Source: Vibrio ostreae (GTDB lineage Bacteria; Pseudomonadota; Gammaproteobacteria; Enterobacterales; Vibrionaceae). Taken from it: 64,000 bases of DNA. The translations under genes were made by a program, and so were the position numbers. A model generated the notes under the pieces. It did not search any database. It was not told the origin of the DNA and saw nothing but the letters and a program-made list of their open reading frames with translations. Positions 41,999-51,348 of this stretch are shown here, in pieces; the stretch's first letter is position 1; each line of letters starts with the position of its first letter. The DNA is taken from NCBI RefSeq assembly GCF_019226825.1, contig NZ_CP076643.1:558001-622000 (forward strand). The letters are read 5' to 3'.

Positions 41999-44900
41999 TG
42001 ATCCACTCTTCCAGTTGCTGACTGATTTTGGCGAAATTGCATTGCTGCATCTGTTCTTCCATTCGACTGATAAAACTTTCCCCGGCGCTCTGTTGCTGTT
42101 TTATCTCTTCCAGCTTTTCACCAAATGCACTCATAAAGCCGATTTCGGCATAGTTTTTCAGTTTTTTCATCGTTTTCACGGATGGTAAACGCATGCTGTC
42201 GGGAGCGGATACGTCTGGTGACTGTGCCGTTTGGGAGTCGATCTGCCAGTCGATATCCAGCCACTGGCTCAGTTTACCCAGCAGTTGCGCCATCGACACC
42301 GGCTTGGTCAGATAGTCATTATGATGATGGTTTTTCTGGTGTCGCTCCAGTTCACGAATGTTGGCTGACAGCATCAGGATAGGCTGTTTGTAACCACTGT
42401 GGCGCAGATGACCGGCCAGTTGCCAGCCATCAACGTTGGGCATAAAGATGTCGAGCATAAATAAATCGACCGATTCGCTTTTTGCCAGCGTCAGTGCCGC
42501 CTGCGCGCCGTTGGCCTGCAGGACGTTAAATCCAAGCGGTGTTAACAGATTCGCGATTAACTGGCGCTGGTCATCAATGTCATCCACCACCAGAATCGTG
42601 CGGGTGCGGCCATGATAACCACAGATACGCTGATCGTAAATTTCCGGCTCCAGATCAGGGTTCGCAACACTCGACAGCATCAGGCGCAGGGTAAATGTAC
42701 TGCCTTTGTCGACGTCACTCTGGCAGGTAATCTCACCGCCCATCAGTTCGGCCAGTGCATTGGAAATGGTCAGGCCAAGCCCCGTGCCGCTGATATCCAT
42801 GGTATGCGGGGTGTGAATGCGTTCAAAGGGCTTAAAAATCAGCGCCTGATCGGCGGCTGAAATGCCGATGCCGGTGTCTTCGACAATAAAACGCGCCACC
42901 TGATTGCGATACATCACCTTAAACGTGACCGTGCCGCTGGCGGTGTATTTAATCGCATTGTTGAGCAGATTAATCAGGATTTGGCGCAGGCGCTGCTTGT
43001 CGGCGACGATAAACTCCGGCAGGTATTGCGACATAATGAATTCAAACTTGAGTCCTTTACGTGACGCCTGCAAATCGAAGATCTCTTTGATCTGGCTCAG
43101 CATCATACGCAGGCTGAACGCGTCACGGTGCAGCTCGAGCCGGCCTGCTTCGATTTTGGATATTTCCAGCAGACCTTCGAGTAAATCGGCCAGATGTTTA
43201 CCGTTACGTTTCAGGATTTCGGCATAGCCGCGTTTTTTATGGTCGAGATCCTGATCATTGCTTAGCAGTTGGGCGTAGCCCAGTACCACATTGAGTGGGG
43301 TACGCAGTTCGTGGCTCAGACCAGCCAGATAACGACTTTTGGCCTGGTTAGCGTGCTCGGCCACCCGGCGGGCTTTCTCCAATTCACGTGACGTGTTTTC
43401 GTGGGCGCGGATTTCACGCAGCAGCAAATCGGCGTGATCCTGCAGCTCTGAAATCGCGCTGTGGCTGCCTTTACGCGCCAGCACCAGCAGCCAACTGATC
43501 ACGCCCAGTGGGATCAGCAGCAGGACAAACGCTTTAATCAGCCCGTTGGCGATAGTGTTCATCTGGGTTTGTTCCAGCAGCGGCACCTGGGTGTAGGCCA
43601 GTAACAGGATGGCACCGATGACACTGGTCATAATGAACACCACCAGCAGAAACTGCCCCAGTGATGAGGCTTGGTCGTTGAGCCAGGCGCGCGGGAGCAC
43701 TTTGGCCAGAGCGCCGGAAATTTGCGCCGAGAACGTCGCTTGCGGCCGGCAGGCATCGTGACAGCGGACATCGAGTGAACAGCACAGTGAGCAGATGGGG
43801 CCCTGATAGGCGGGGCAAAAGGCGATGTCTTCATGTTCAAATGAGTACTCGCACACCACACAGCGGTGTTCACCAACAGAAATCGGCCGCAGCGTGGCAG
43901 GCGTCGGAGCGAGATAATAGCGGCTGCGGGTCAGCAGGGCGATTAGGGGCACGGTCAGAAACGGCAGACCAAAGGCGATGTAAGAAGCGAACGCCTTGAT
44001 GACGTCATTGCACAGATCAAGATGGGCACCGATGCCGACCAGAGACGCGATCAACATTGAACCGACACCGACCGGGTTGATGTCGTACAGTTTGGCGCGT
44101 TTGAACTCGATGATTTTCGGGCTCAGTCCCAGCGGCTTGTTGATCACCAGATCGGCGACGATACTGCCAATCCAGGCCAGCACTAATACCGAATAGATTT
44201 GCAGGGTTTTTTCCAGCATCTGATACACCCCGAGCTCCATCAGCAGCAGGGCAAACATGACGTTAAACACCATCCATACCACCCGGCCCGGATGACTGTG
44301 GGTCAGACGCGAGAAAAAATTCGACCAGGCCAGAGAGCCGGCATAAGCATTGGCGACATTGATTTTCAGCTGGGAGATGACCACGAAAATGCCCGCGGTC
44401 AGCAGCGCCAGCTTGGGGTTGTCGGTCACATAGGAAAAAACAGTCTGATACATGTGGGCCGGATCGCCGGCTAAATCAGCCGGTGTACCCGCTGACAGCG
44501 CCAGCCAGGCGAGAAAACTCCCCAGCACCAACTTAGCGGCTCCGAACAGCATCCAGCCCGGGCCGCCGAGCAGCATTGCCAGCCACCATTTGCCTTTGCC
44601 GCACTGCTCCTGCGGGGGCAAAAAGCGCAGAAAATCGACCTGTTCACCAATCTGGGCCACCACCGACAGCAGTACGGCCGATGCGGCGCCAAACAGCAGC
44701 CAGTCGAATCCACCGCCATTACCATCGACTCCGGCAAAAGAGAGCCAGCGTTCGATATCGGCGTCTGGGTGGGTGAAGACATAAAACAGCGGCACCACCT
44801 GCATCAGCAACCATAATGGCTGCGACCACATCTGGAAGCGGCCAATGTGAGTGATGCCCAGGATCACCAGAGGAATGACGATGACAGCACTGACGATATA

Positions 44901-45470
44901 GCCGATGTAGAGCGGAATGCCGAACAGCAGTTCCAGCGCCATTGACATGATGGCCGCTTCCAGCGCAAAGAAAATAAAGGTGAATGAGGCATAAATCAGT
45001 GACGCTATGGTCGAACCGATATAGCCGAAACCAGCGCCGCGACTGAGCAGGTCGATATCGACACCGTATCTCGCTGCATAATAACAAATGGGGATTCCGG
45101 TTACGATGACCAGTAAAGCGACAGCGCCAATAGCCCAAAGCGAATTGACCACGCCATAGTTGAGTGTGATAGCGCCGCCAAGCGCTTCCAGTACCAGAAA
45201 CGAAACAATTCCAAGTGCCGTATTGGCAATCCAGCCAGCGGACCATTTCCGCGCTCGTTTGGCGGTAAAACGCAGTGCGAAATCTTCCAACATCTCGTTG
45301 GCAACCAGTTTGTTGTATTGACGCCTTGCCCTGAGGACTTTATGCATTTGATCTGACTTGCTATTCCGTGTTTCTGCTGCCGGCTCTTCCTGAGCCGGTT
45401 GATGACACCGGGCCGGCGAAATCTTTGGGTCAGCCAGCACTATAAGAGTGTCTGACAAGCTTGAGTGCAT
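41976..45470 (-). CDS. Hybrid histidine kinase with NCS1 permease-like sensor domain (transceptor-like)
   Basis: 1164 residues from ATG 45468-45470 (AGG five bases ahead); a GTG two codons earlier is alternative. Domain order: cytoplasmic N-tail (1-70); about twelve membrane helices of the NCS1 nucleobase/hydantoin permease type (about 75-515, with RYGVDIDLLSRGAGFGYIG, ITHIGRFQMWSQP and KINVANAYAGSLAWSNFFSR); an eight-cysteine module (C537, C540, C552, C560, C563, C564, C570, C574); two more helices (about 607-665); HisKA with H720 (SHELRTPLN); HATPase with N838, DTGIG and GTGLGL; receiver with D1007 and K1056; and a helical tail. It probably senses or transports a small nitrogen compound and phosphorylates the LuxR-type partner. 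It is divergent from urtA. This is analogous in plan to CbrA (a permease fused to a kinase) but from a different transporter family. Confidence 0.88.
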   Translation of the reverse strand: MHSSLSDTLIVLADPKISPARCHQPAQEEPAAETRNSKSDQMHKVLRARRQYNKLVANEMLEDFALRFTAKRARKWSAGWIANTALGIVSFLVLEALGGAITLNYGVVNSLWAIGAVALLVIVTGIPICYYAARYGVDIDLLSRGAGFGYIGSTIASLIYASFTFIFFALEAAIMSMALELLFGIPLYIGYIVSAVIVIPLVILGITHIGRFQMWSQPLWLLMQVVPLFYVFTHPDADIERWLSFAGVDGNGGGFDWLLFGAASAVLLSVVAQIGEQVDFLRFLPPQEQCGKGKWWLAMLLGGPGWMLFGAAKLVLGSFLAWLALSAGTPADLAGDPAHMYQTVFSYVTDNPKLALLTAGIFVVISQLKINVANAYAGSLAWSNFFSRLTHSHPGRVVWMVFNVMFALLLMELGVYQMLEKTLQIYSVLVLAWIGSIVADLVINKPLGLSPKIIEFKRAKLYDINPVGVGSMLIASLVGIGAHLDLCNDVIKAFASYIAFGLPFLTVPLIALLTRSRYYLAPTPATLRPISVGEHRCVVCEYSFEHEDIAFCPAYQGPICSLCCSLDVRCHDACRPQATFSAQISGALAKVLPRAWLNDQASSLGQFLLVVFIMTSVIGAILLLAYTQVPLLEQTQMNTIANGLIKAFVLLLIPLGVISWLLVLARKGSHSAISELQDHADLLLREIRAHENTSRELEKARRVAEHANQAKSRYLAGLSHELRTPLNVVLGYAQLLSNDQDLDHKKRGYAEILKRNGKHLADLLEGLLEISKIEAGRLELHRDAFSLRMMLSQIKEIFDLQASRKGLKFEFIMSQYLPEFIVADKQRLRQILINLLNNAIKYTASGTVTFKVMYRNQVARFIVEDTGIGISAADQALIFKPFERIHTPHTMDISGTGLGLTISNALAELMGGEITCQSDVDKGSTFTLRLMLSSVANPDLEPEIYDQRICGYHGRTRTILVVDDIDDQRQLIANLLTPLGFNVLQANGAQAALTLAKSESVDLFMLDIFMPNVDGWQLAGHLRHSGYKQPILMLSANIRELERHQKNHHHNDYLTKPVSMAQLLGKLSQWLDIDWQIDSQTAQSPDVSAPDSMRLPSVKTMKKLKNYAEIGFMSAFGEKLEEIKQQQSAGESFISRMEEQMQQCNFAKISQQLEEWINEYHHAE

Positions 45471-45714
45471 GATCACCTGAAAATCATCATCAACTTAAGA
45501 CCATCCAAAAAAACGCGCGCCCGGATGCAAGCGCACAGTATAGCGTGAAAGCGGATTGCCGCTATGCGTCATTTGACGTAGGTGTGATGCACGAACTGCG
45601 CATATTCATAAAAACGTGATTCATCAATACTGTGCACAGTCGCCCGGTTTATGCCAGGAAGTCGTAACCGGAGCGTGATGACCAAAACCGAAACGGACGC
45701 AAAGGAAACAAAAC
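45471..45714. promoter_or_regulatory. Divergent control region between sensor kinase and urtA
   Basis: About 244 bases. Nested dyads ATAGCG...CGCTAT (45540-45575 area) and AGCGG-ATTG-CCGCT (45550-45563) could bind the response regulator. AAAGGAAAC ahead of urtA is its ribosome-binding site. A sigma-54 or NtrC site is not clear. Confidence 0.5.
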
Positions 45715-46992
45715 ATGAAAAGGAAAGTTCTCGCCAGTGCTGTACTGGCTGCTTCATTGTTGACCAGTATGCAGGCGTTAGCGGAAGAGACGATTAAAGT
45801 CGGTATTCTGCACTCGCTCTCCGGCACCATGGCAATCAGCGAAACCACTTTGAAAGACACTATGCTGATGCTGATTGATGAACAGAACAAACAGGGCGGC
45901 TTATTGGGTAAAAAGCTGGAGCCTGTGGTCGTCGACCCGGCGTCTAACTGGCCGTTATTTGCCGAAAAGGCGCGCGAACTGATATCAAAAGATAAGGTCT
46001 CTGCGGTGTTTGGTTGCTGGACTTCGGTCTCGCGCAAATCTGTTCTGCCAGTGTTTGAAGAGCTCAACAGTCTGCTGTTTTATCCGGTTCAGTATGAGGG
46101 TGAAGAGTCATCGAAAAACGTGTTCTATACTGGCGCGGCGCCAAATCAGCAGGCGATACCTGCGGTGGATTACCTGATGGATCAGGGCGTACAACGCTGG
46201 GTACTGGCGGGGACTGACTACGTCTACCCGCGTACCACCAACAAAATTCTCGAAGCCTACCTGAAATCCAAAGGTGTCGCTGCAGCGGACATCATGATCA
46301 ACTACACCCCGTTTGGCCACTCTGACTGGCAGTCGATCGTCTCGGATATTAAGAAATTTGGTGCAGCCGGTAAGAAAACCGCCGTGGTATCGACCATCAA
46401 TGGCGACGCGAATGTCCCGTTCTACAAAGAACTGGCTAATCAGGGTGTGAAAGCGGAAGACATTCCTGTGGTGGCGTTTTCTGTCGGCGAAGAAGAGCTG
46501 TCCGGTATGGATACCAAACCACTGGTTGGCCACCTGGCTGCCTGGAACTATTTCATGAGTGTTGAGTCGGACGCCAACGACGAGTTCATCGAAGAGTGGC
46601 ACAAGTTTGTGAAAGACGACGAGCGCGTCACCAATGACCCGATGGAAGCGCACTATATCGGTTTCAAAATGTGGGTCGAAGCGGTTAAGAAAGCTGGCAC
46701 CACGGATCCCTCTGCAGTCGAGGATGCCATGATTGGTATCACGGTGCCGAACCTGTCTGGTGGTTACTCGGCGATGATGCCGAATCACCACATCACCAAA
46801 CCGGTCCTGATTGGCGAGATCCAGGATGACGGTCAGTTCCAGACGGTATGGAAAACGTCCGGACTGGTGGCCGGCGATGCGTGGTCTGATTACCTGCCGG
46901 GCTCTAAAGACCTGATCTCGGACTGGCGTCAGCCGCTGTCGTGCGGCAACTACAACGTCAAGACCGGCAAATGCTCGGGTCAGAATTTCTGA
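45715..46992 (+). CDS. urtA: Urea ABC transporter substrate-binding protein UrtA
   Basis: 425 residues with a signal peptide (about 1-23, ending ALA). The mature part follows UrtA/AmiC-type binding proteins: KVGILHSLSGTMAISE, GGLLGKKLEPVVVDPASNW, VFGCWTSVSRKSVLPVFE and NSLLFYPVQYEGEE. It captures urea in the periplasm for the UrtBC-DE transporter encoded next and is the first gene of the island. Two perfect hairpins lie in the 108 bases before urtB. Confidence 0.95.
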   Translation: MKRKVLASAVLAASLLTSMQALAEETIKVGILHSLSGTMAISETTLKDTMLMLIDEQNKQGGLLGKKLEPVVVDPASNWPLFAEKARELISKDKVSAVFGCWTSVSRKSVLPVFEELNSLLFYPVQYEGEESSKNVFYTGAAPNQQAIPAVDYLMDQGVQRWVLAGTDYVYPRTTNKILEAYLKSKGVAAADIMINYTPFGHSDWQSIVSDIKKFGAAGKKTAVVSTINGDANVPFYKELANQGVKAEDIPVVAFSVGEEELSGMDTKPLVGHLAAWNYFMSVESDANDEFIEEWHKFVKDDERVTNDPMEAHYIGFKMWVEAVKKAGTTDPSAVEDAMIGITVPNLSGGYSAMMPNHHITKPVLIGEIQDDGQFQTVWKTSGLVAGDAWSDYLPGSKDLISDWRQPLSCGNYNVKTGKCSGQNF

Positions 46993-47002
46993 TCCCGGGC
47001 GG

Positions 47003-47073
47003 GCAATCCGTGGCGCTGCATGCCACGGATTGCTGCAATAAGTGACGGGCGTTAACGATTGACGCTAACGCCC
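47003..47073 (+). promoter_or_regulatory. Two intercistronic hairpins between urtA and urtB
   Basis: First: GCAATCCGTGGC (47003-47014) with GCCACGGATTGC (47022-47033), 12 perfect pairs. Second: GGGCGTTA (47047-47054) with TAACGCCC (47066-47073). Neither has a T-run. They fit mRNA-stabilising or partial-attenuation structures that let urtA be made in excess of the downstream genes. Confidence 0.7.
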
Positions 47074-47101
47074 CAAATTTGCGCTTCATGGATGAACCCC
47101 T

Positions 47102-48733
47102 ATGTTAAGCATTAAAAAATCTCGTCTGGTGTCGATGATTTTTATTCTGGTTGGTCTGTTAATGACAACCCGGATTTATGCCGCTGAGCCGGCCTCTTTT
47201 CAGCAAGGTCTGGATGCGCTGGCACAAAATACCTTCGAGCAGGTGGAAAGCGGCGTCGGACTGATTGCCCAAAGCGGCGATGAGCGTGCCGACCAGGTTC
47301 TTAATCTGCTGCTCAACGGCGATTTGTATGTACAGAAAAAAACCGATGTCCTGGTAACTGTGCGTGATAAGCAGGGCAGTAAATCAGACATCGTGGCGTT
47401 GTTTGCGCCGCAACAAGCGCAGGCTGAAACGGTCAGCTCGCGCTCAATCCGCAAAATCGTGATCAATAACCAGTTGCGCGGCCTGCTGCGCTCTGAACTG
47501 GCGTCGCTCAATCTCAGCCATCGCGACCCTGATGTGCGCGCTGAGGCGATAAAGCAACTGCTCGGCACGTTAGACGCCGGGATGTATCAGCGCCTGCAGC
47601 AGCGTTTGACGGTGGAAGGTGATGATACAGTGCAGGAGCTGCTAAGCGTTGCGCTGGCTATCTACGATCTAAAAAACAGCAGTGACAGCGCGCGACAAAG
47701 CGCGGCAATCAGCACGCTGGGTGACAGTTACCAGCCGCAAGCACGTATCGCTCTCAACAGCTTTGTCGCCGGACCGCATTCTGATGTCTTACTCAGTGAA
47801 GCTAACAAGGCGCTCGGTATGATCGCCCAACGCGCTTCGCTCGCGGAGATGTCGGAGACACTGTTCTTTGGTCTCAGCCTTGGCTCGGTACTGGTGCTGT
47901 CCGCGATTGGTCTGGCCATTACTTTTGGGGTGATGGGTGTCATCAACATGGCGCACGGTGAACTAATGATGCTTGGCGCTTACACCACTTATGTGGTGCA
48001 GACACTGATGCCGGATCACATCGGCTGGTCTCTGGTTGTTTCCATACCTTTGGCATTTTTAGTTGCCGGTGCAGTCGGTATTTTAATTGAACGCAGCGTG
48101 ATTCGTTTCTTGTACGGCCGCCCGCTGGAAACGCTGCTTGCCACGTTCGGCATCAGTTTGATCCTGCAGCAGACCGTGCGCACCATTTTCTCACCGCTTA
48201 ACCGTTCGGTTGCCACCCCGGAATGGATGCAGGGTGTGATTGAAATTAACCCGCTGCTTAGCCTGACGTTAAACCGGCTTTATATCATCGGCTTTTGCCT
48301 GGCGGTATTTGCGCTGCTGTTTATGGCGCTGCGCTATACCCGGCTCGGGATTGAAGTGCGTGCCGTGTCGCAGAACCGCAGTATGGCGCGCGCCATGGGG
48401 GTTCGCTCCGACTGGGTGGACGCCATGACCTTCGGCCTTGGCTCTGGTATTGCCGGTATTGCCGGCGTGGCGCTGAGCCAGTTGACCAACGTTGGACCGA
48501 ATCTCGGTCAGTCGTACATTATTGATTCATTCATGGTGGTGGTGTTTGGCGGAGTCGGCAATCTGTGGGGCACGCTGGTGGCCGGTATGTCGCTGGGTAT
48601 TGTCAACAAGGTGCTGGAACCCTGGGCTGGTGCCGTGCTGGCTAAGATCCTGGTTCTGGTGTTCATCATTCTCTTTATTCAGAAAAAGCCCCGGGGATTG
48701 TTTCCTCAGAAAGGGCGCTCGGCGGAGGGTTAA
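47102..48733 (+). CDS. urtB: Urea ABC transporter permease UrtB
   Basis: 543 residues. A cleavable-type N-terminal helix (about 8-28, ending IYA) is followed by a long non-membrane alpha-helical domain (about 30-250), then a LivH-type permease domain (about 255-540, TLFFGLSLGSVLVLSAIGLAITFGVMGVINMAHGE). The extra N-terminal region is characteristic of proteobacterial UrtB and distinguishes it from branched-chain amino acid LivH. It forms half of the membrane channel with UrtC, three bases further on. Confidence 0.95.
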   Translation: MLSIKKSRLVSMIFILVGLLMTTRIYAAEPASFQQGLDALAQNTFEQVESGVGLIAQSGDERADQVLNLLLNGDLYVQKKTDVLVTVRDKQGSKSDIVALFAPQQAQAETVSSRSIRKIVINNQLRGLLRSELASLNLSHRDPDVRAEAIKQLLGTLDAGMYQRLQQRLTVEGDDTVQELLSVALAIYDLKNSSDSARQSAAISTLGDSYQPQARIALNSFVAGPHSDVLLSEANKALGMIAQRASLAEMSETLFFGLSLGSVLVLSAIGLAITFGVMGVINMAHGELMMLGAYTTYVVQTLMPDHIGWSLVVSIPLAFLVAGAVGILIERSVIRFLYGRPLETLLATFGISLILQQTVRTIFSPLNRSVATPEWMQGVIEINPLLSLTLNRLYIIGFCLAVFALLFMALRYTRLGIEVRAVSQNRSMARAMGVRSDWVDAMTFGLGSGIAGIAGVALSQLTNVGPNLGQSYIIDSFMVVVFGGVGNLWGTLVAGMSLGIVNKVLEPWAGAVLAKILVLVFIILFIQKKPRGLFPQKGRSAEG

Positions 48734-48736
48734 AGG

Positions 48737-49819
48737 ATGTTACAACCCAAATTGTTTGACCGTTCAACCCAGACGTTTCTTCTGGTGCTGGTGGTGGCGG
48801 TGGCACTGATTCCGCTGCTTAATCTGGCCACTGGCGCAGACAGTGCGCTGCATGTTTCGACCTATACCCTGACCCTGATGGGCAAATATCTGACTTATGC
48901 CCTGCTGGCGGTGGCGGTCGATCTGGTGTGGGGATATCTCGGTATTCTCAGCCTTGGTCATGCCGCGTTTTTTGCTCTCGGCGGTTATGCGATGGGCATG
49001 TATCTGATGCGTCAGGTCGGCGATCGCGGCGTATACGGCAACCCGGAACTGCCGGATTTTATGGTATTCCTCAACTGGCAGGAGCTGCCGTGGTTCTGGC
49101 ACGGGTTTGACCAGTTCTGGTTTGCTGCACTGATGATTGTGCTGGTTCCGGGCGCACTGGCGTTTGTGTTCGGCTGGCTGGCGTTCCGTTCCCGGGTGAC
49201 CGGTGTGTATCTGTCGATTATTACCCAGGCGCTGACTTATGCGCTGATGCTGGCGTTTTTCCGCAACGAAATGGGCTTTGGCGGCAATAACGGTCTGACC
49301 GATTTTAAAGATATCCTCGGATTTGACCTGCAGTCGGATGCAACCCGGGTCGGCTTATTTGTCGCCTCCGGTATCGCGCTCGGACTGGGGTATCTGGCGT
49401 GCCGGATGATTGTGGTCAGCCGTCTTGGCCGGGTGGCTATGGCGGTAAGGGATGCTGAATCACGTACCCGTTTTACCGGCTATAAAGTGGAATATTTCAA
49501 GCTGGCGATTTTCTGTTTCTCCGCCATGCTGGCCGGGATTGCCGGTGCACTGTATGTGCCGCAGGTCGGCATCATCAACCCTTCAGAATTCTCGCCGCTT
49601 AACTCGATTGAACTGGTGGTGTGGGTGGCACTCGGAGGCCGCGCCACGTTGTATGGTGCCGTGGTCGGTGCTCTGGCGGTTAACTATGCCAAAAGCTATT
49701 TCACCGCAGTCCTGCCGGAAGTGTGGCTGTTCAGTCTCGGTGCTATGTTCGTGCTGGTGACACTGTTTCTGCCGCGTGGCGTGGTTGGGTTGATCAATCT
49801 GAAGGAGAAACAGGCATGA
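48737..49819 (+). CDS. urtC: Urea ABC transporter permease UrtC
   Basis: 360 residues, LivM-type permease with about ten membrane helices. It contains LGILSLGHAAFFALGGYAMGMYLMRQVG (about 69-96) and FRNEMGFGGNNGLTDFK, both typical of UrtC. The ATG at 48737 has an AAAGG ahead. The gene ends in an ATGA overlap with urtD. It pairs with UrtB to pass urea inward. Confidence 0.95.
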   Translation: MLQPKLFDRSTQTFLLVLVVAVALIPLLNLATGADSALHVSTYTLTLMGKYLTYALLAVAVDLVWGYLGILSLGHAAFFALGGYAMGMYLMRQVGDRGVYGNPELPDFMVFLNWQELPWFWHGFDQFWFAALMIVLVPGALAFVFGWLAFRSRVTGVYLSIITQALTYALMLAFFRNEMGFGGNNGLTDFKDILGFDLQSDATRVGLFVASGIALGLGYLACRMIVVSRLGRVAMAVRDAESRTRFTGYKVEYFKLAIFCFSAMLAGIAGALYVPQVGIINPSEFSPLNSIELVVWVALGGRATLYGAVVGALAVNYAKSYFTAVLPEVWLFSLGAMFVLVTLFLPRGVVGLINLKEKQA

Positions 49820-50646
49820 GTGTACTCAATTTCGCCCGACAATTGACCGACCGTGAGCACGTCTACGACTTTATGCTGCCGAGCGTTAACCCGATGCTCA
49901 ATGTGGATAAAGGGGTATTGCTCTATCTGGAAGGCATCAGCGTCAGCTTTGATGGTTTTAAAGCAATCAATGATCTCAATCTGTACATCAAACAGGGTGA
50001 ACTGCGCTGCATCATCGGCCCTAACGGGGCGGGTAAAACCACCATGATGGACATCATCACCGGCAAGACTCGACCGGATTGCGGCAGCGCCTGGTTCGGC
50101 CAGAACATCAACCTGCTGACCATGAGTGAGCCTGAAATCGCTCAGGCCGGCATCGGACGTAAGTTTCAGAAACCGACAGTGTTCGAGTTCCAGAGCGTGT
50201 TCCACAATCTGGAACTGGCGATGGCGGGCGACAAAACCGTGTGGTCGACCCTGACCGCGCGTCTGAGCAGCAGCCAGATTGATTTTATTGATCACGTGCT
50301 GGGCCAGATTGGTCTGACTGAGCAACGTTTTCAGCTGGCGGGTGCCTTGTCGCACGGACAGAAACAGTGGCTGGAGATCGGCATGTTACTGATGCAAAAC
50401 CCCAAGTTACTGCTGGTGGATGAACCGGTGGCGGGCATGACGCATCAGGAGATGGATAAAACCGGTGAACTGCTGACCTCGCTGGCGGGTGAACGAACGG
50501 TGATCCTGGTTGAACATGATATGGATTTTGTCCGTTCACTGGCACGGCAAGTGACCGTGTTGCATCAGGGCAGCGTGCTGGCGGAAGGCAGTATGGAGCA
50601 AGTTCAGGCCAACCCGCAGGTGGTTGAAGTCTATTTGGGAGAATAA
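49816..50646 (+). CDS. urtD: Urea ABC transporter ATP-binding protein UrtD
   Basis: 276 residues from ATG 49816, which follows AAGGAG with ideal spacing and overlaps the urtC stop by four bases; earlier in-frame starts lie inside urtC. Walker A GPNGAGKTT, the ABC signature LSHGQKQWLEIG, Walker B LLLVDEPVAGM and the switch histidine in EHDMDFV are present. It has the LivG-type helical insert (GRKFQKPTVFEF). It powers urea import with UrtE. Confidence 0.95.
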   Translation: MSVLNFARQLTDREHVYDFMLPSVNPMLNVDKGVLLYLEGISVSFDGFKAINDLNLYIKQGELRCIIGPNGAGKTTMMDIITGKTRPDCGSAWFGQNINLLTMSEPEIAQAGIGRKFQKPTVFEFQSVFHNLELAMAGDKTVWSTLTARLSSSQIDFIDHVLGQIGLTEQRFQLAGALSHGQKQWLEIGMLLMQNPKLLLVDEPVAGMTHQEMDKTGELLTSLAGERTVILVEHDMDFVRSLARQVTVLHQGSVLAEGSMEQVQANPQVVEVYLGE

Positions 50647-50648
50647 GG

Positions 50649-51344
50649 ATGTTACAGGTTAAAGGACTCAACCAGTTTTACGGCCAGAGCCATACGCTGT
50701 GGGATCTCGATCTTGATGTGACAGAAGGGCAGTGCACTTGCCTGATGGGGCGCAACGGCGTGGGCAAAACCACCCTGCTGCAGAGCATCATGGGCCTGCT
50801 GCCGGTCAAAAGCGGTCAGATTGACTATCTCGGTCAGAATATTGTCCCGCTGGCGGCGGAAAAGCGCGCGCCGCTCGGTATTGGCTATGTGCCGCAGGGA
50901 CGGCAGATATTTCCGCTGCTGACAGTGGAAGAGAACCTGCGCATCGGGCTGCCGGTGCGCGCTGACCGCGCCAAACAGGTGCCGGAATTTATCTATGAAC
51001 TGTTTCCGGTGCTGAAAGAGATGTTACACCGTCGCGGCGGCGATTTATCCGGTGGTCAGCAACAGCAGCTGGCGATTGGCCGGGCGCTGGTGATTAATCC
51101 CAAGCTGCTGATCCTCGATGAGCCGACCGAGGGTATTCAGCCCAATGTGGTGGCGGAAATCGGTGACATTATCCGCCGCCTCAATCAGGACATCGGCCTG
51201 ACGGTGTTGCTGGTGGAACAGAAACTGCCGTTTGCGCGCAAAGTGGCGGACCGGTTCTGTATTCTCGATCGTGGCCGTCAGGTGGCAAGCGGTGAGATGG
51301 CCGCGCTTGATGACAAGCTGGTCAAACAGTACCTGACGGTGTAG
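50649..51344 (+). CDS. urtE: Urea ABC transporter ATP-binding protein UrtE
   Basis: 231 residues, LivF-type ATPase. Walker A GRNGVGKTT, GYVPQGRQIFPLLTVEENL, signature LSGGQQQQLAIGRAL, Walker B LLILDEPTEGIQP and the VEQKLPFA switch segment. The GRQIFP motif is typical of UrtE/LivF. Two bases separate it from urtD, and four from ureD, so transport and urease genes form one transcription unit. Confidence 0.95.
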   Translation: MLQVKGLNQFYGQSHTLWDLDLDVTEGQCTCLMGRNGVGKTTLLQSIMGLLPVKSGQIDYLGQNIVPLAAEKRAPLGIGYVPQGRQIFPLLTVEENLRIGLPVRADRAKQVPEFIYELFPVLKEMLHRRGGDLSGGQQQQLAIGRALVINPKLLILDEPTEGIQPNVVAEIGDIIRRLNQDIGLTVLLVEQKLPFARKVADRFCILDRGRQVASGEMAALDDKLVKQYLTV

Positions 51345-51348
51345 GGCG

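Noticed and set aside
45587-45602. Possible sigma-54 promoter ahead of urtA (ATGCACG-N4-GCGCA)
   Set aside because: The -24 GG is missing and the -12 element is imperfect; not enough to call.
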